Position numbers and translations under genes: made by a program. A stretch of 64,000 nucleotides of DNA, taken from positions 14,551,234 to 14,615,233 of the forward strand of contig NC_049903.1 of the NCBI RefSeq assembly GCF_001411555.2, given 5' to 3'. The DNA comes from Juglans regia. Taxonomy: Eukaryota > Streptophyta > Magnoliopsida > Fagales > Juglandaceae. Under the pieces are notes generated by a model. It worked only from the letters and a program-made list of their open reading frames with translations, was not told the DNA's origin and ran no database searches. Positions 11,300-21,800 of the stretch are shown piece by piece (the first letter of the stretch is position 1; the number at the start of each line of letters is the position of its first letter).

Positions 11300-12500
11300 C
11301 AATTGTCCTTAGTTATTTGCCACCCTCCACTTGGTTTCTATGGTGCAATAGCTATCAGTGCCCTAGTTGTATGAGTTTCAGTCGTCATTCTGTTGTGTTT
11401 GCCCATCCTCGTTCCCCTGCACATTAATTTGGAGCCATCCTGAAACCTTGACTATGGGAGTAGGAGCTTTTGTCATTCTTTCGCTCGTAACGGCCGTTTC
11501 TCCCCTTGTCTTCATTCTCCCTTCCTTAGTTACCCTTGCTTGCCTCATTCGTCTTTTTCTAGTGACTTTTCTATATCAACTCTTCGCGAATTGATCAACG
11601 CTTTCAACTTGTCTTCCGCATTGAAAAAGTCGTTCGCCCTATACATAAATTCTCACAAAGTCACTAGTATCTTCCTCTCCAACTCTGCCATAAAGGGACT
11701 CATGGGCCAAATCTCTCATAAAAGTGCCATTAATGTTATCTTATAGTCTTGGTTGTCTACTGTGAGGCGCTCCTTGTTAAACCGCATAAAGTACACCTTC
11801 AAGTTTTCGTTCTCTCACTGATTCACTATGAAGAGGTGTGGCCGACCGTCTCCTACGTCTATTGGCCATAAATTGCATTAGGAACTGCTTATCGAGTTCC
11901 TCAACAATGGTAATAGAGCCTAGTTGCAAATTCTCAAACCATCCTCCTGCCACGCTTTTGAAGGTTAACGGGAAGGCCCGTCATGAAATCTCTCTTGGAA
12001 ACCTGTGCAAGGTCGTGTGGGCCTTGAAAGTTTCCAAATCCTCGACAAGGCTTTAGACCTGTCATAGAGGTCGATTTGTGGGACTTTAAACTTTGGGGGA
12101 GGGATGCCACCATGATCTCTACGTTGTATGGTAGATCTGTGCAATTAAGCAGTTTATCGACCCATGATGACTTTCCCACTCACTTGATCATCTCTTCATA
12201 ATTGTCCATGAGATTGTGCAGGCTGTTGTGCATCCTCTTCTCCTTTTCCTAGTTGATCAGAGTCGACCCTCCTTTGTTTTGAAACTCCTCATTGAGTTGT
12301 TTGCTTCGATCTTCGCCTACGGCCTCTTCAGATTCCACGTCCTTTCGCTTGAAGGCCTTGTTCTCCCTTTGCAATGCCTCCATCTCCAAGATCATCTTCT
12401 TCAATCTCTCTTCCATCTTTGTGAACCTCCTCTCCATCCTAACGCTTGCTCATTCTTCTACTACGGTTGCTTCCTGGTTGTGGATCGTATGAGAATGCAT
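11300..12500 (-). pseudogene. Gypsy gag, decayed
   Basis: On the minus strand, 12437-12249 encodes a charged coiled-coil start (MERRFTKMEERLKKMILEME). It is followed with frame changes by a capsid-like segment: a drifted version of a PxxYDGTKDPxxHLxxF pattern (STSMTGLKPCRGFGNFQGP) and the A-FPL-LKG-A--W pattern (near 12056-11934). About 11830-11600 reads FNKERLTVDNQD- and ALLREIWPMSPFMAEL-like. No intact frame remains. Confidence 0.6.
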
Positions 12501-12523
12501 AGTTGCAGGCAACCAGAACTTTA

Positions 12524-12546
12524 CGATCCCATATATGGCGCCAAAA
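12524..12546 (-). other. Primer-binding-like site next to the right LTR
   Basis: Reading the minus strand out of the LTR gives ATTTTTTGGCGCCATATATG. A TGGCGCC start a few bases after the LTR is the form seen in many plant Tat/Athila-type elements (tRNA-Asp/Arg type from memory). It fixes the element's orientation: the right LTR is the 5' LTR. Confidence 0.55.
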
Positions 12547-12549
12547 AAT

Positions 12550-13010
12550 TGATGCAATTTCTTGTATGTCTATGGTGTACCCTAATGACTTGCAACCATA
12601 AAGGAAGATTTGGGGAAACTAATGGGAGATGCTCTTCTAATAACCAATGAATCTATAAATCTACGATACATACCTAGTAGTCTATTTATGAAGGTTGAGG
12701 TGGACTAAAATGGCAAGACCTCTCCATAGGTATGACTCCTAGTGCTCAGTTTGGTGTGTCTTCTCTAGTACAATTTGGCCGTTGATGGCGCGTATCCGAC
12801 ACGGATATATTGCTTGGGCTTCTCTTCATAGATACGGTTAGCCAAGTTTCCATATGAGTTATGCTATTTTAGGATTTATCTTTATGGACTGATCCTGATA
12901 TTAGAGATATACAGGTTGTTGACTTTATTCCTGAACTCATACTGTGCGTGGTCTCACCCTATAATTGGTTGGAATTCTTTCCTCGTTTACTGAACATATT
13001 TATATCTAAT
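12550..13010 (-). repeat. Right LTR (5' LTR of the minus-strand gypsy element)
   Basis: It begins TGATGCAATTTCTTG and is collinear with 639-1194 to the final ACATATTTATATC block. Its outer end reads TAATA rather than CA, so the terminus is mutated or slightly truncated. Confidence 0.72.
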
Positions 13011-13374
13011 AAGGATCATTATTTAACCAATTAACAATAAGAGAATCATTATCCACAATAAGCTCATTCACACTAAGATGATAGCATAAAGTAAAACTCA
13101 TATTCAATGCACTTTAATTCAACAAATGCATTCGTGCCCAATTCCAGAAAACAATAAAAATCAGCAATAAAAAGAACCATAAGAAGAACGTAAAAGCCCC
13201 CTTAACCTGCATGTCTGGGATTGCCTTTTGAGGCACTATTACTATTAATTTAAGCAAACTGAGAGGAGGATCCATTTGACCAAGATAGGACTCTTAGTCC
13301 TAATGGTAGTACAAGGATATGGAGAGATCCTAAGATAGACACATTCGAGTTAGAAACAAGAGTTTTAGGGGTTG
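13011..13374. other. Intergenic, no gene seen
   Basis: AT-rich sequence between the gypsy element and a MITE. No domain or RNA gene recognised. Confidence 0.5.
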
Positions 13375-13725
13375 TTTGGAAGATGAGATGGTTTCTCATT
13401 TCCTTCCCAAATATCATTAAAACACAAACACTTTTCAATTTTAAATTTTCAACTTTTTTATCTAATCATTACCTAATCATTATATTTTTGACAAACTTTC
13501 AAACAAAACATAAAATAATTTAATCTTTTCAAATTTTAAAATAAAAATTATATTAAATAATTATATTCTAATAATATTTTAACTTTATAATATTTTTATT
13601 CAATTTTTTTCTCATTTCCCAAAATTCCATAAAACATTATAACTCAAACTATTTTACTACTATTTACAAACCATTTCACTACTATTTATAGATTTGTTAT
13701 CTCATCTCATTCCCCCAGCATCTCT
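13375..13725. repeat. Long member of the GTTTGGA / GAGATGAG MITE family
   Basis: It opens GGGGTTGTTTGGAAGATGAG and closes with GTTATCTCATCTCATTCCCC. The middle is AT-rich with TTTCAAATTTTAAAATAAAA and CTACTATTTACAAACCATTT motifs. Related copies occur at 18535, 20893, 27592, 47499, 51856 and 52405. Confidence 0.55.
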
Positions 13726-14471
13726 TTAGGTTTTAAAAAAGGACTAAGATCTCTCAACTAGGTTTTAATCCTATGAACAATTGCAATATTGTTATCCTGA
13801 ATGACCTCAAATTTGACTTTGTTCCTAGCAAGCCAAATTTCATAAAAAAATGAGAGCAGTTAAGAAAAAGGCACTTCAATGGAGCTGGTTAGTTCCTCGA
13901 GAAATGTATCACCATTGAGTAGCTCTATTGTTCCAACTATTAGAGGCAATATCAAAATGTCACATTTTATATAGTAGGATAAAAGTAAAATGTGGGTGTG
14001 ATATGTATTATAAAAGAAATATCATTTCTATAACAAATGAAAAGGTTGAAACCAAATTATAAAAGTTCACAAAATCAAGCGAAATAATTTACACTCTTAA
14101 GACTGTAAAGTCACTAAAAAAAGATGTGACACACTTGTAACTTTTCGTAATTGAATCTACTTTTTTTTCTCCAAGACACTCCACAGGAGTTTACAATATA
14201 GTTTTGATTATATTTTCAATGATATATTATTTTTTCAATGATATAAGTTTGTGATTTTTTAATATTATTTTTTTATTATATTTTCAATGATATATTCTCC
14301 AATTCCTCCTCATATATATAGGTACACACAAATATATATATATATATAGATATATATATATATATATATGTATGTATATATGAGACATAATTACATATGA
14401 GTTTTGCTACATATGGGTTTCCATATTAATAATGTGGTAGGTGTACAGAAAAAAAAAAGATTTCTAAATAG

Positions 14472-14524
<53 letters not shown>

Positions 14525-15000
14525 ATATTATTAGCCATCTTACTCATTATCTCCACACATCAAACTTATTTTTATTATTATTTTTGTTTTATTCTTCCTA
14601 AACTAATTGAATTCTTCTACTCATCATCTATACACCGCACATTTTATAAGAGAGAGATAAAAAAAATTAAGAAATTATGTGTGGTGTGTGATGTGAGGAT
14701 GATAAATAGATTTTTTCATATATTATTATTATTTATCAGTTTACATATTTAAGAATACACACACACATGTACATATATATATATATATATCTAATCTATT
14801 ATAAAAGCAGCTAGGGTATTTAGAAATACCCTAAATTAATCAGCTTTGTGATAAAAAAAAGAAAGAAAGAAAAAACAATTCAAACATCAAACATAAAAAA
14901 ATGAAATACCCAAATTAAAAACATCAAACATAAGAGCCAACTTGTATGGTTTCATTTTTTTTTTCTTTTTAAGAAAAATTTTCAAACTTAATCCAAATTA
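13726..15000. other. AT-rich intergenic DNA with microsatellites and a possible MITE
   Basis: It contains AT tracts near 14330-14372, a (CA)n run at about 14476-14504 continuing as (TA)n to 14522, and another AT tract at 14776-14792. The stretch 14530-14710 has partly inverted ends (CATCTTACTCATTATCTCCA and GTGATGTGAGGATGATAAAT), a possible decayed MITE. No gene. Confidence 0.55.
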
Positions 15001-16130
15001 AATATCCTAACGGGAGTGTCATCATAGTGTGCAAACACACTCTGTTTTCAAATCATATTTTCTTTCAGATTGGTGGTGCAGTGAATTAGCTAAGTTAGAG
15101 CTAAGAAACAATGCGAAAACACAAGTATAAATTACTGTACTTAAAGAAAAAATTTCAAGGGTCATAAATTTATTTACACTTCTACTATTGCTTTATTTTC
15201 TTGTGCTTTTTTAAAACAAGTTACTTCTACCAACTTCATTGTTCAAATGGTGCCTACTGGAAGAAAGAAAACACTTGTTTCACATGAGAAGTTATGGATG
15301 AGTATTCTGAAGATCAAAATAAAAGTTTTCTATTTAGATTTATAAAACCAAGTGTAAGAATTACTATCTAATAAAAAGAAAATGACAAGGCAAGAGAATA
15401 CATATTCACTTGCATCCTGGAACAAACTAAGATGTTCAACACAAAAGGTTGGAAATAATAATTTTGAAAAACAAACCAACATAGAATATGGAAATAATAG
15501 CAAAGAGCTGGTTTGATGATGATAAAATGTTTAGATTCCAAACATATATAATTTAGGGTATTTTGAATTAATTTAAGGGTTTAGATTGAAACCCTTAACC
15601 CTTAAATTAATTTAGGGTTCCAATCTGAATTAATCAGCCACAAATCAACTCATCAATGATCAAAATTCACATACATTATATAATACAAACCCAAAAAAGT
15701 CAAAAACACAAGGACAGATTCACACACAATCACACATTGTTTATAAATTATCAACAATTCAAACCACATGCACAATTAAGTCTCCACAGCATACAATTCA
15801 CAAAATCTCATCCTTTATCTCCGATTAAACTCTATCATTTCTCCAATCTCCATTCCATAAAATATAAATCACAAAAAATAAAACCTTAATTTAGGGTTTC
15901 TTACCTTCGGCGACAGAGATGAAGACAAAGCCACGGAAGGCGACGACGACGGCGACGGAGATGCAGATTGCAGAGAGGGAACGACTGAGCGAGACTCAAA
16001 GAGAGAGAGAGATTTAAATGGGTACTGGGTGGGGGATCTAAACAAATAACGAAACGACGTCGTTTCATTATTTGTTATTAAGTTAAAAAAACCCATGCAT
16101 GAAATGACGTCGTTTCATGCTTGAGTTATT
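15001..16130. other. Non-coding repeat-like stretch ending in a purine-rich, ACGT-palindrome block
   Basis: From 15540 to 15900 it repeats TTAGGGT/ACCCTTAA motifs. From 15900 to 16020 it is GAG/GACGGCGAC-rich. Two near-identical palindromes centred on GACGTC follow (GAAACGACGTCGTTTC at 16051-16066 and a similar one at 16101-16116). The minus-strand frame 16096-15869 is serine/proline-rich and looks composition-driven; I do not call it a gene. Confidence 0.4.
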
Positions 16131-16159
16131 TTTTATATATATATATATATACTTATATA

Positions 16160-16320
16160 TAATTATATATATTATTATGTAGGGCGGGGGTCACCCTTAT
16201 CCCTCCCCCGCCCCTGCCTTGGGTGCCAGATGCGGGCGGGGCCACCCGCTCCCCTCATCTGGCAGACGTGGTAATCCGCCCCACCACACTAGGGTGGGGC
16301 GGAGCCCTTAAAAGCAGTTA
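16160..16320. repeat. GC-rich GGGCGGGG/CCCCGCCC repeat
   Basis: A sudden GC-rich island in AT-rich DNA, with GGGCGGGGG near 16182, CCCCGCCCC near 16205 and further inverted GGGCGGGG/CCGCCCC blocks. This is typical of a non-autonomous transposon end. Family not determined. Confidence 0.4.
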
Positions 16321-16439
16321 TTTGCTAATGAACAATGATTTTTGTTCATCTTTTTTTCCATCTATTTTTCTTTATCACATTTATGCCCCTGTATCAAACG
16401 CTTACGTTGGTGTTTCGTGTAATTAGAATTTTGTGTTTT

Positions 16440-17600
16440 TTTTCCTTTAGGTGCATCAATTGTGGTTAGTCAGGGTGAGGGGATGGTTTGGTTGGTTGAT
16501 GGGAGGGGTTATGATGTTTCGTTTTTGTGTTTAATTACGATTATGATCCTGTGTTTTATCTCTTTCGTTTTTTTTTTTTTTCTTTTGTTTTTGTTAGTCT
16601 GTTTGACTGAATCCTTTAATGTTCTATTTTTTTTTTTTGCTTTCTATATCTATTAGTCTATCTGATCAAGTATTTTAATGTTTTATTTTTGTATTTAATT
16701 ATGGTTGTGACCCCGTGTTTTGTTAATTGGTTGATGCATACAGTGTGATATTGTTCTTGGGTGACTGAGTATGGGTTTTGTTGTTGTCGTTTCTTGTTCG
16801 TCTTGGTTGTATAACTGGTTCTTCGAGAGCGGGATTTGGTTCTTCTTTTTTGTTGGTTTGTTCTTCAGTCTCATGATGGGACGTTGTTAGGGTGAGGGGA
16901 TTTTTTCCCTGGTTGATGTGAGTGTGGACGACAGAGTGTTGGGTTCTTGTATTTTTCATTTCAGTCTCTCACTGAATCTACTCTCTCCGAGATCAAGCTT
17001 TTTCTCTCCTTCTGAAACTCTTCGTTGGCGTTTTGTTTTATCTGGAGACTATTTCTTTTCTCCCAGCGAGATCGTAAATCATCTTGTTTACAATCACAGG
17101 TAAGTGTCTCTGTGTGTCTTTTCGATTTCCTCGGCGAGCTTCTATGGTTTTGTTTCTAATTTATGTGAGTGTTGCATTATGGTATTTTTCATTCTCTTAG
17201 CTAAGCTTCTCTTTCTCTCTGAGATCAAGTTTTTTCTCTCCTTCTTTTAAAACCCTTCATTTGTGTTTGGATTTATTTGGAGACTGTTTCTTTTCTTTTG
17301 CCTAGATCTTAAATCGTCTTCTTTACAATCTCAGGTAAGTGTCTTTGTGTGTCTTTTCAATTTTCTCAACAAGTTTCTACTCTTTCGTTTCTCATTTATC
17401 TGAGTGTTGGGTTGTGGTATTTACCATGTTTTGAATTTTCTGTATTTACATTCTTTACTTTTTTATTGATCACACACAAGCATCAAATTCATATCATACA
17501 TGGGCATTTGCTATATTTAGAGAACATTGTAACACAAATTTCACAAAAAGAATGAGTGACCTTAATCAACTCGGTGTGGACCTTAATCAACTCAAGCAAC
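16440..17600. repeat. Region built of duplicated leader-like modules
   Basis: A unit of about 231 bp beginning near GAGATCAAGCTTTTTCTCTCC (16990) recurs at 17221 with GAGATCAAGTTTTTTCTCTC. Each copy ends in a splice-donor-like ACAG/TCAGGTAAGTGTCT followed by TGTGTCTTTTC. Other blocks are duplicated too: GGGTGAGGGGAT at 16471 and 16891, and ATTTAATTAYGRTTRTGA at about 16535 and 16695. It looks like a duplicated 5'-leader/first-intron segment of a transposon or lost gene; no protein was recognised. Confidence 0.5.
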
Positions 17601-18534
17601 AGTGACACAAAAAATTCAATGTGCTCTCAATTAATCCCATAGAAAAGACAAATAATGATCAATTATCCCCCAAACCAATCAAGCAGTATTTTCAAGTTCT
17701 GAAAAAAAGTTTGCATCATCTATCCTACTTTTAGAAAAAACCTAAGATTTTAATTCGTGTATATTACTTTATTTCACAAACTTGTATCAAACTATGGTCT
17801 ATTTCAAACTAGTCTTTTTTTTTTTTGTGTACTATCCAAACAACATGTAATTATTATATTTTACTAACTTATTATTATCCATAGATGCTTGCTAAAATTT
17901 ACTTTTTTACTTCTGTGCATTATTCTTCAAAATTTTTGTCATTTTTGTAAAAAGTCATATCATTTTTGTCATTTGTGCATATTATTCTTCAAAATTTTTT
18001 TTTTCTTTCAATTAGCCAAATGTGCCTACCATGTTGCTCCATGACTAGTGTATTTATATATTATCATATAGGAAAATTTTATACACCATATTATTATTTT
18101 ACTTTCATTCTATTAAATATAATGTGTCATATTTATTATTATTAAATAATTATTTATTATATTTTTTTTATTATTTAATGATGATGAATACGTCATATAT
18201 TACTTAATATGATCAAAATAAAATAAGTATGTGATGTATAACATACTGCCACACTCTCATCTCTAACTAAAATGGAATATATAGCTTATCTTGAAAGAAA
18301 AATGCTACTCATCAGCCTACTATACATTACACTCTCCACACACCTCACATAAATTTTGTTTTTTTTTTTTCAATCCAGCATGTTGAGTTTGTTGGGGCTT
18401 CTCCCAACAGTAGGCTGCAAAGAAGATTTTTTCATCTTGAAATGGTACATCAGAATGTAGTGATATCCATCGAAATATTGCTGATATAGTATTTAAACCG
18501 GAATGCTAACTGAAATGGAATTTGGCTCGTTTGT
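17601..18534. other. Intergenic upstream of S2P, no gene seen
   Basis: AT-rich DNA with poly-T runs and decayed repeats (for example 18300-18420, CTACTCATCAGCC...CTTCTCCCAACAG). No conserved frame. Confidence 0.5.
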
Positions 18535-18743
18535 TTTCAGAGATGAGATGAGATGAGTTGAGAATAAAGTTAAAAAAGTTGAATAAAATATTATTAGAAT
18601 ATATTTTTTAATATTATTGTTGTTTTGAGATTTGAAAAAGTTGAATTGTTTATTTTATTTTGTATAGAAATTTGTGAAAATTGTAATGATGAGGTGAGAT
18701 GAGATGAGATGTGATGAGATGTTTTTGAAAAACAAACAAGACT
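18535..18743. repeat. MITE (GAGATGAG family) in the S2P promoter
   Basis: It opens CTCGTTTGTTTTCAGAGATG and closes with the inverted counterpart TTTTTGAAAAACAAACAAGA; both ends carry GAGATGAGATGAG. The element is about 209 bp and ends about 83 bp before the S2P start codon. It therefore sits in the proximal promoter or 5'UTR and could supply promoter or leader sequence. Confidence 0.65.
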
Positions 18744-18825
18744 AGGAAACTAGACGATCAGTGCATAACTGTGCGTATGAGGAAAGAAGACGAAGTGGGG
18801 AGTAAACTGGACTGAAGTTGTAGTG

Positions 18826-21800
18826 ATGGAAATGGAAGGTAGACGAGTGAGAAGGTTTGGGAGGGCACGCACTCGATCTCAGACTCCCTCCCTCCTGCCT
18901 TTTCGTACAACCACTGTCGCCACCACCCCCAACCTCTCCAACACCATTTCCTGTTGGTCAGTATCTCAGACTTCACTCTCTCTCTCTCTCTAATTTATCT
19001 CAAATTCCCTCTAATTTATCTCAAATTCCTTCCGTGATACAATCGACAATATGAATGTCTTACCACTCCCACAGGTACTGCGACTATAAAATCTCTATTC
19101 TCAATCAACCCCTTTTCCGTTTTGGACGGAGACATGCCAGGTTTTCGCATCTTCCCTGCATATTACTGTTGTTATTAATCCTTCTTTGTCTTCTTATTAG
19201 TATTATTAGAGAACTTTGTGAAAACTGTTAAGTACGTATTGACTGACTGACTGTGCCTCGCATTCATTCGTACAGGAATTTGAGAGTATGGTTTACCATT
19301 GGGATCGGTTTTGGCCTAACTGCACTGATTGGCGTTACTATGGTATGGCCTCTACCAGACAGGACCTTTTCCTTTGCTTAGGAATTAATCTTTGTCTTCC
19401 AATTTTTCTTTGACGAATGAAATCTCGGTTCTCAGCTCACTGATTTTTCTCCCCACCAGATCCTCCTTTGGGAATTAGGCAAAGCCCTGTTTCTGTTCCC
19501 ACCAAACACAAAGCTCGGAAATCTTTCTACCGCCTTACTGTTTGGATTTTCTCCCTCAGTTAGTATTTTGATTCTTTCCTTTGTCGTTGTTAACTTCTTG
19601 TAGTTGCTGTGATGCTGATGCTGAATTATTAATCAAAACGACGCTGTCCTATTTTCTGCATACGTAGGTCTCTGGTTTGAGCATGTCGCTTGCCGATGCT
19701 GGCTATATATTTCTTTCTACCTTGATTTCTGTAACTGTGCACGAATTTGGGCATGCTCTTGCCGCTGCATGGTCAGCTTCGTTCCGTTCCTTTTTTTTTT
19801 GGAATTTTTCATTATACCGTTTGTTATAAGTATCTGACATACAACATTGAAAACGGTAGGCTTTTTTTTTAGTTAGTCAAAGAAATATGGATGAAGATAA
19901 TCAGTGTTGAGTTGCACTATATTTTTCCATGTATTGTAAAATGAGATAATTTCAAAATGAAATGGACATTATTTACCTCTGTTATCATTTGAAAATTATT
20001 TTACCTTTTCCTTTCCCTCCACCTCTTATAGAAATATAGGGCCGAATGCTAGTAGACAAAGCTAACTTGGTTATAAACTATCACAAAATTTTTTTAAAAA
20101 AACACTTTGCCATCAAGTTTTGATGTAATTATCGCTACAAAGAAGTACAGAAATGTGCCTTTGTCCTCTATTAGTCCTCTTTCATAGCTAGAAAGGAACT
20201 CTTTGCCATCAAAGCAAGGGATAAACTAATCCATGAGGGGCATGCCCTAAGCATTACACAGTCTCAAGCTATGGATCTTGTGTGTCTTTTATGTCTTTTA
20301 TTTTTTATTGTTCAAGGCTTTGGGGGTTTGGTGATGTAAGGGTGAGAAGGTCATATTATTTACTGATAAAAAAGGGTGAGAAGTTGGTTTTGATTGATTC
20401 TATTTTCTCAATTATAGGAGTTTGGAGTGTTTTCGAATTTTCATAGATTTGGGTATAGAATGAAGTTTAGGGCATTGGATCTGCTTTTTTATCGGTAAAG
20501 AAGATTTGTATTAATGAGAAAAGTTGGCAGAGCCCAGGTACACGGGAAAAAGTCTAGATATACAAGAAAGTCACGTATTCATGGCATTAAAATCTATTAC
20601 AATCGACCAATGGAATAAGCATTAAGAAAAAACATTCTAAGCTTGTCCATTATCAGTACATTGAATCTTGTTTTGGTTTATTATCTTATTAGGTTTTATT
20701 TGTGAGGTTTACTAGTTATTAGGTTTTGGGATTGGGGATGGATGTTAGACATCTCTATATATTAATGTAATGGTTTTTATTCAATGAACAAGATGGCTAT
20801 GAAATTTCCAGCTATGATTGCTCTTGGGATTGTGTGATGCAACCCTTTTCCTGGGTGTGAGAAAACCCAAGTGTGATACCCAGGAAAACTAATCCCCGGT
20901 TTGGATTGGAAACTCATCTCTTTTCATCATTATAATTTTTCCAAATTCCTACATAAAATATAATAAACGATTCAATTTTTTCAAATTCCAAAACAATAAT
21001 AATATTAAAAAATAATACTCTAACAATATTTTCTTCAACTCATCTAAAATCACCTCAACTCATATCTGAATCCAAACGGGGCCTAAGTCTGATGCCTACT
21101 GCCTACGTTTGTCTCCAATTTCTTCCTTCTAAATTCATTTTAAATTTCCAGCAATTTTATACCCAATTTCAGGTCTGATTTTGCGTTTATTATTTTCCTC
21201 AAATCCAATAGTGAAGAACCCCAACTACTCATTCATCAGATAGCTCCCAAATAACCCAAGAAAGTTCAAATGCTATTCTTGGGTTGTTGTTCGCATCTTA
21301 AGAACCAACATCCAAGCCTAAGGTTTTCCTCTTTGTTTCATCTCTAAATTTTATCCTTCCCTTACACCATTTGAAACTCTACTCCCTAGCCCTTTTCATG
21401 TCAAAATCCTAGCCCTAACTTGCCCTAAACCCTAATACAAGCTGCTTTCCAGAAACTCTACATCCACTTTGGTATCACAACTTTTTTCATACATCATTTT
21501 CAGTGTGAAAGCCTTCTTCCTGCCTTCTTCCTGCATTATTTGGACTCTTAAAATGTAACAGAGTTTTGATTGTCTTAGTATCACATAGTTTGGGTTAGTT
21601 ATAGCAGAAACTCTATTTGTGGCTTATCAGTTCTTTCCATATGACAATCAACTACGACGCTAAGGGTCGTAGCTCAACTAGAGGGAAGTCTAAAGGGAGG
21701 GCATTGTGAAGACGGGAAACAAGGGGTTGGGGTGGGGTTTTTGGGCAGAGTTTTAATTCTACGGGAAACAAGGGGTTGGGGTCGGGCTTGGTGTATTTTG

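Larger units (their letters stand above)
639..13010 (-). mobile_element. Decayed Tat-like Ty3/gypsy retrotransposon with antisense ORF
   Basis: The two ends (639-1194 and 12550-13010) are diverged direct repeats. Between them, read on the minus strand from right to left, come a primer-binding-like site, gag, aspartic protease, reverse transcriptase, RNase H and integrase: the gag-PR-RT-RH-INT order of Ty3/gypsy. A long decayed ORF on the opposite (+) strand lies between integrase and the left LTR. Antisense extra ORFs in this position are known from Tat-lineage elements (Grande type), so I place it there by inference. Every coding part has frameshifts and stops. LTR divergence (many substitutions plus a length difference of about 95 bp) marks an old insertion. 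No clear 5-bp target duplication is visible, so the outer ends are approximate. Nested inside are a solo LTR (8687-9749), a hAT-like element (3399-4311) and a MITE (about 3226-3370). Confidence 0.8.

Noticed and set aside
12216..12650. A 144-codon + strand frame over the gag end of the gypsy element
   Set aside because: It is the shadow of the minus-strand gag leader and primer-site region and has no known motif.
639..13010. A perfect 5-bp target duplication for the gypsy element
   Set aside because: The bases before 639 (ATTGT) and after 13010 (AAGGA) do not match. The ends may be eroded, so none is claimed.
14404..14601. A frame encoding (TH)n(IY)n
   Set aside because: It is a translation of the (CA)n/(TA)n microsatellite.
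15869..16096. A serine-rich minus-strand frame
   Set aside because: Composition-driven by GGAGACGGCGAC repeats, with no start context or homologous motif.
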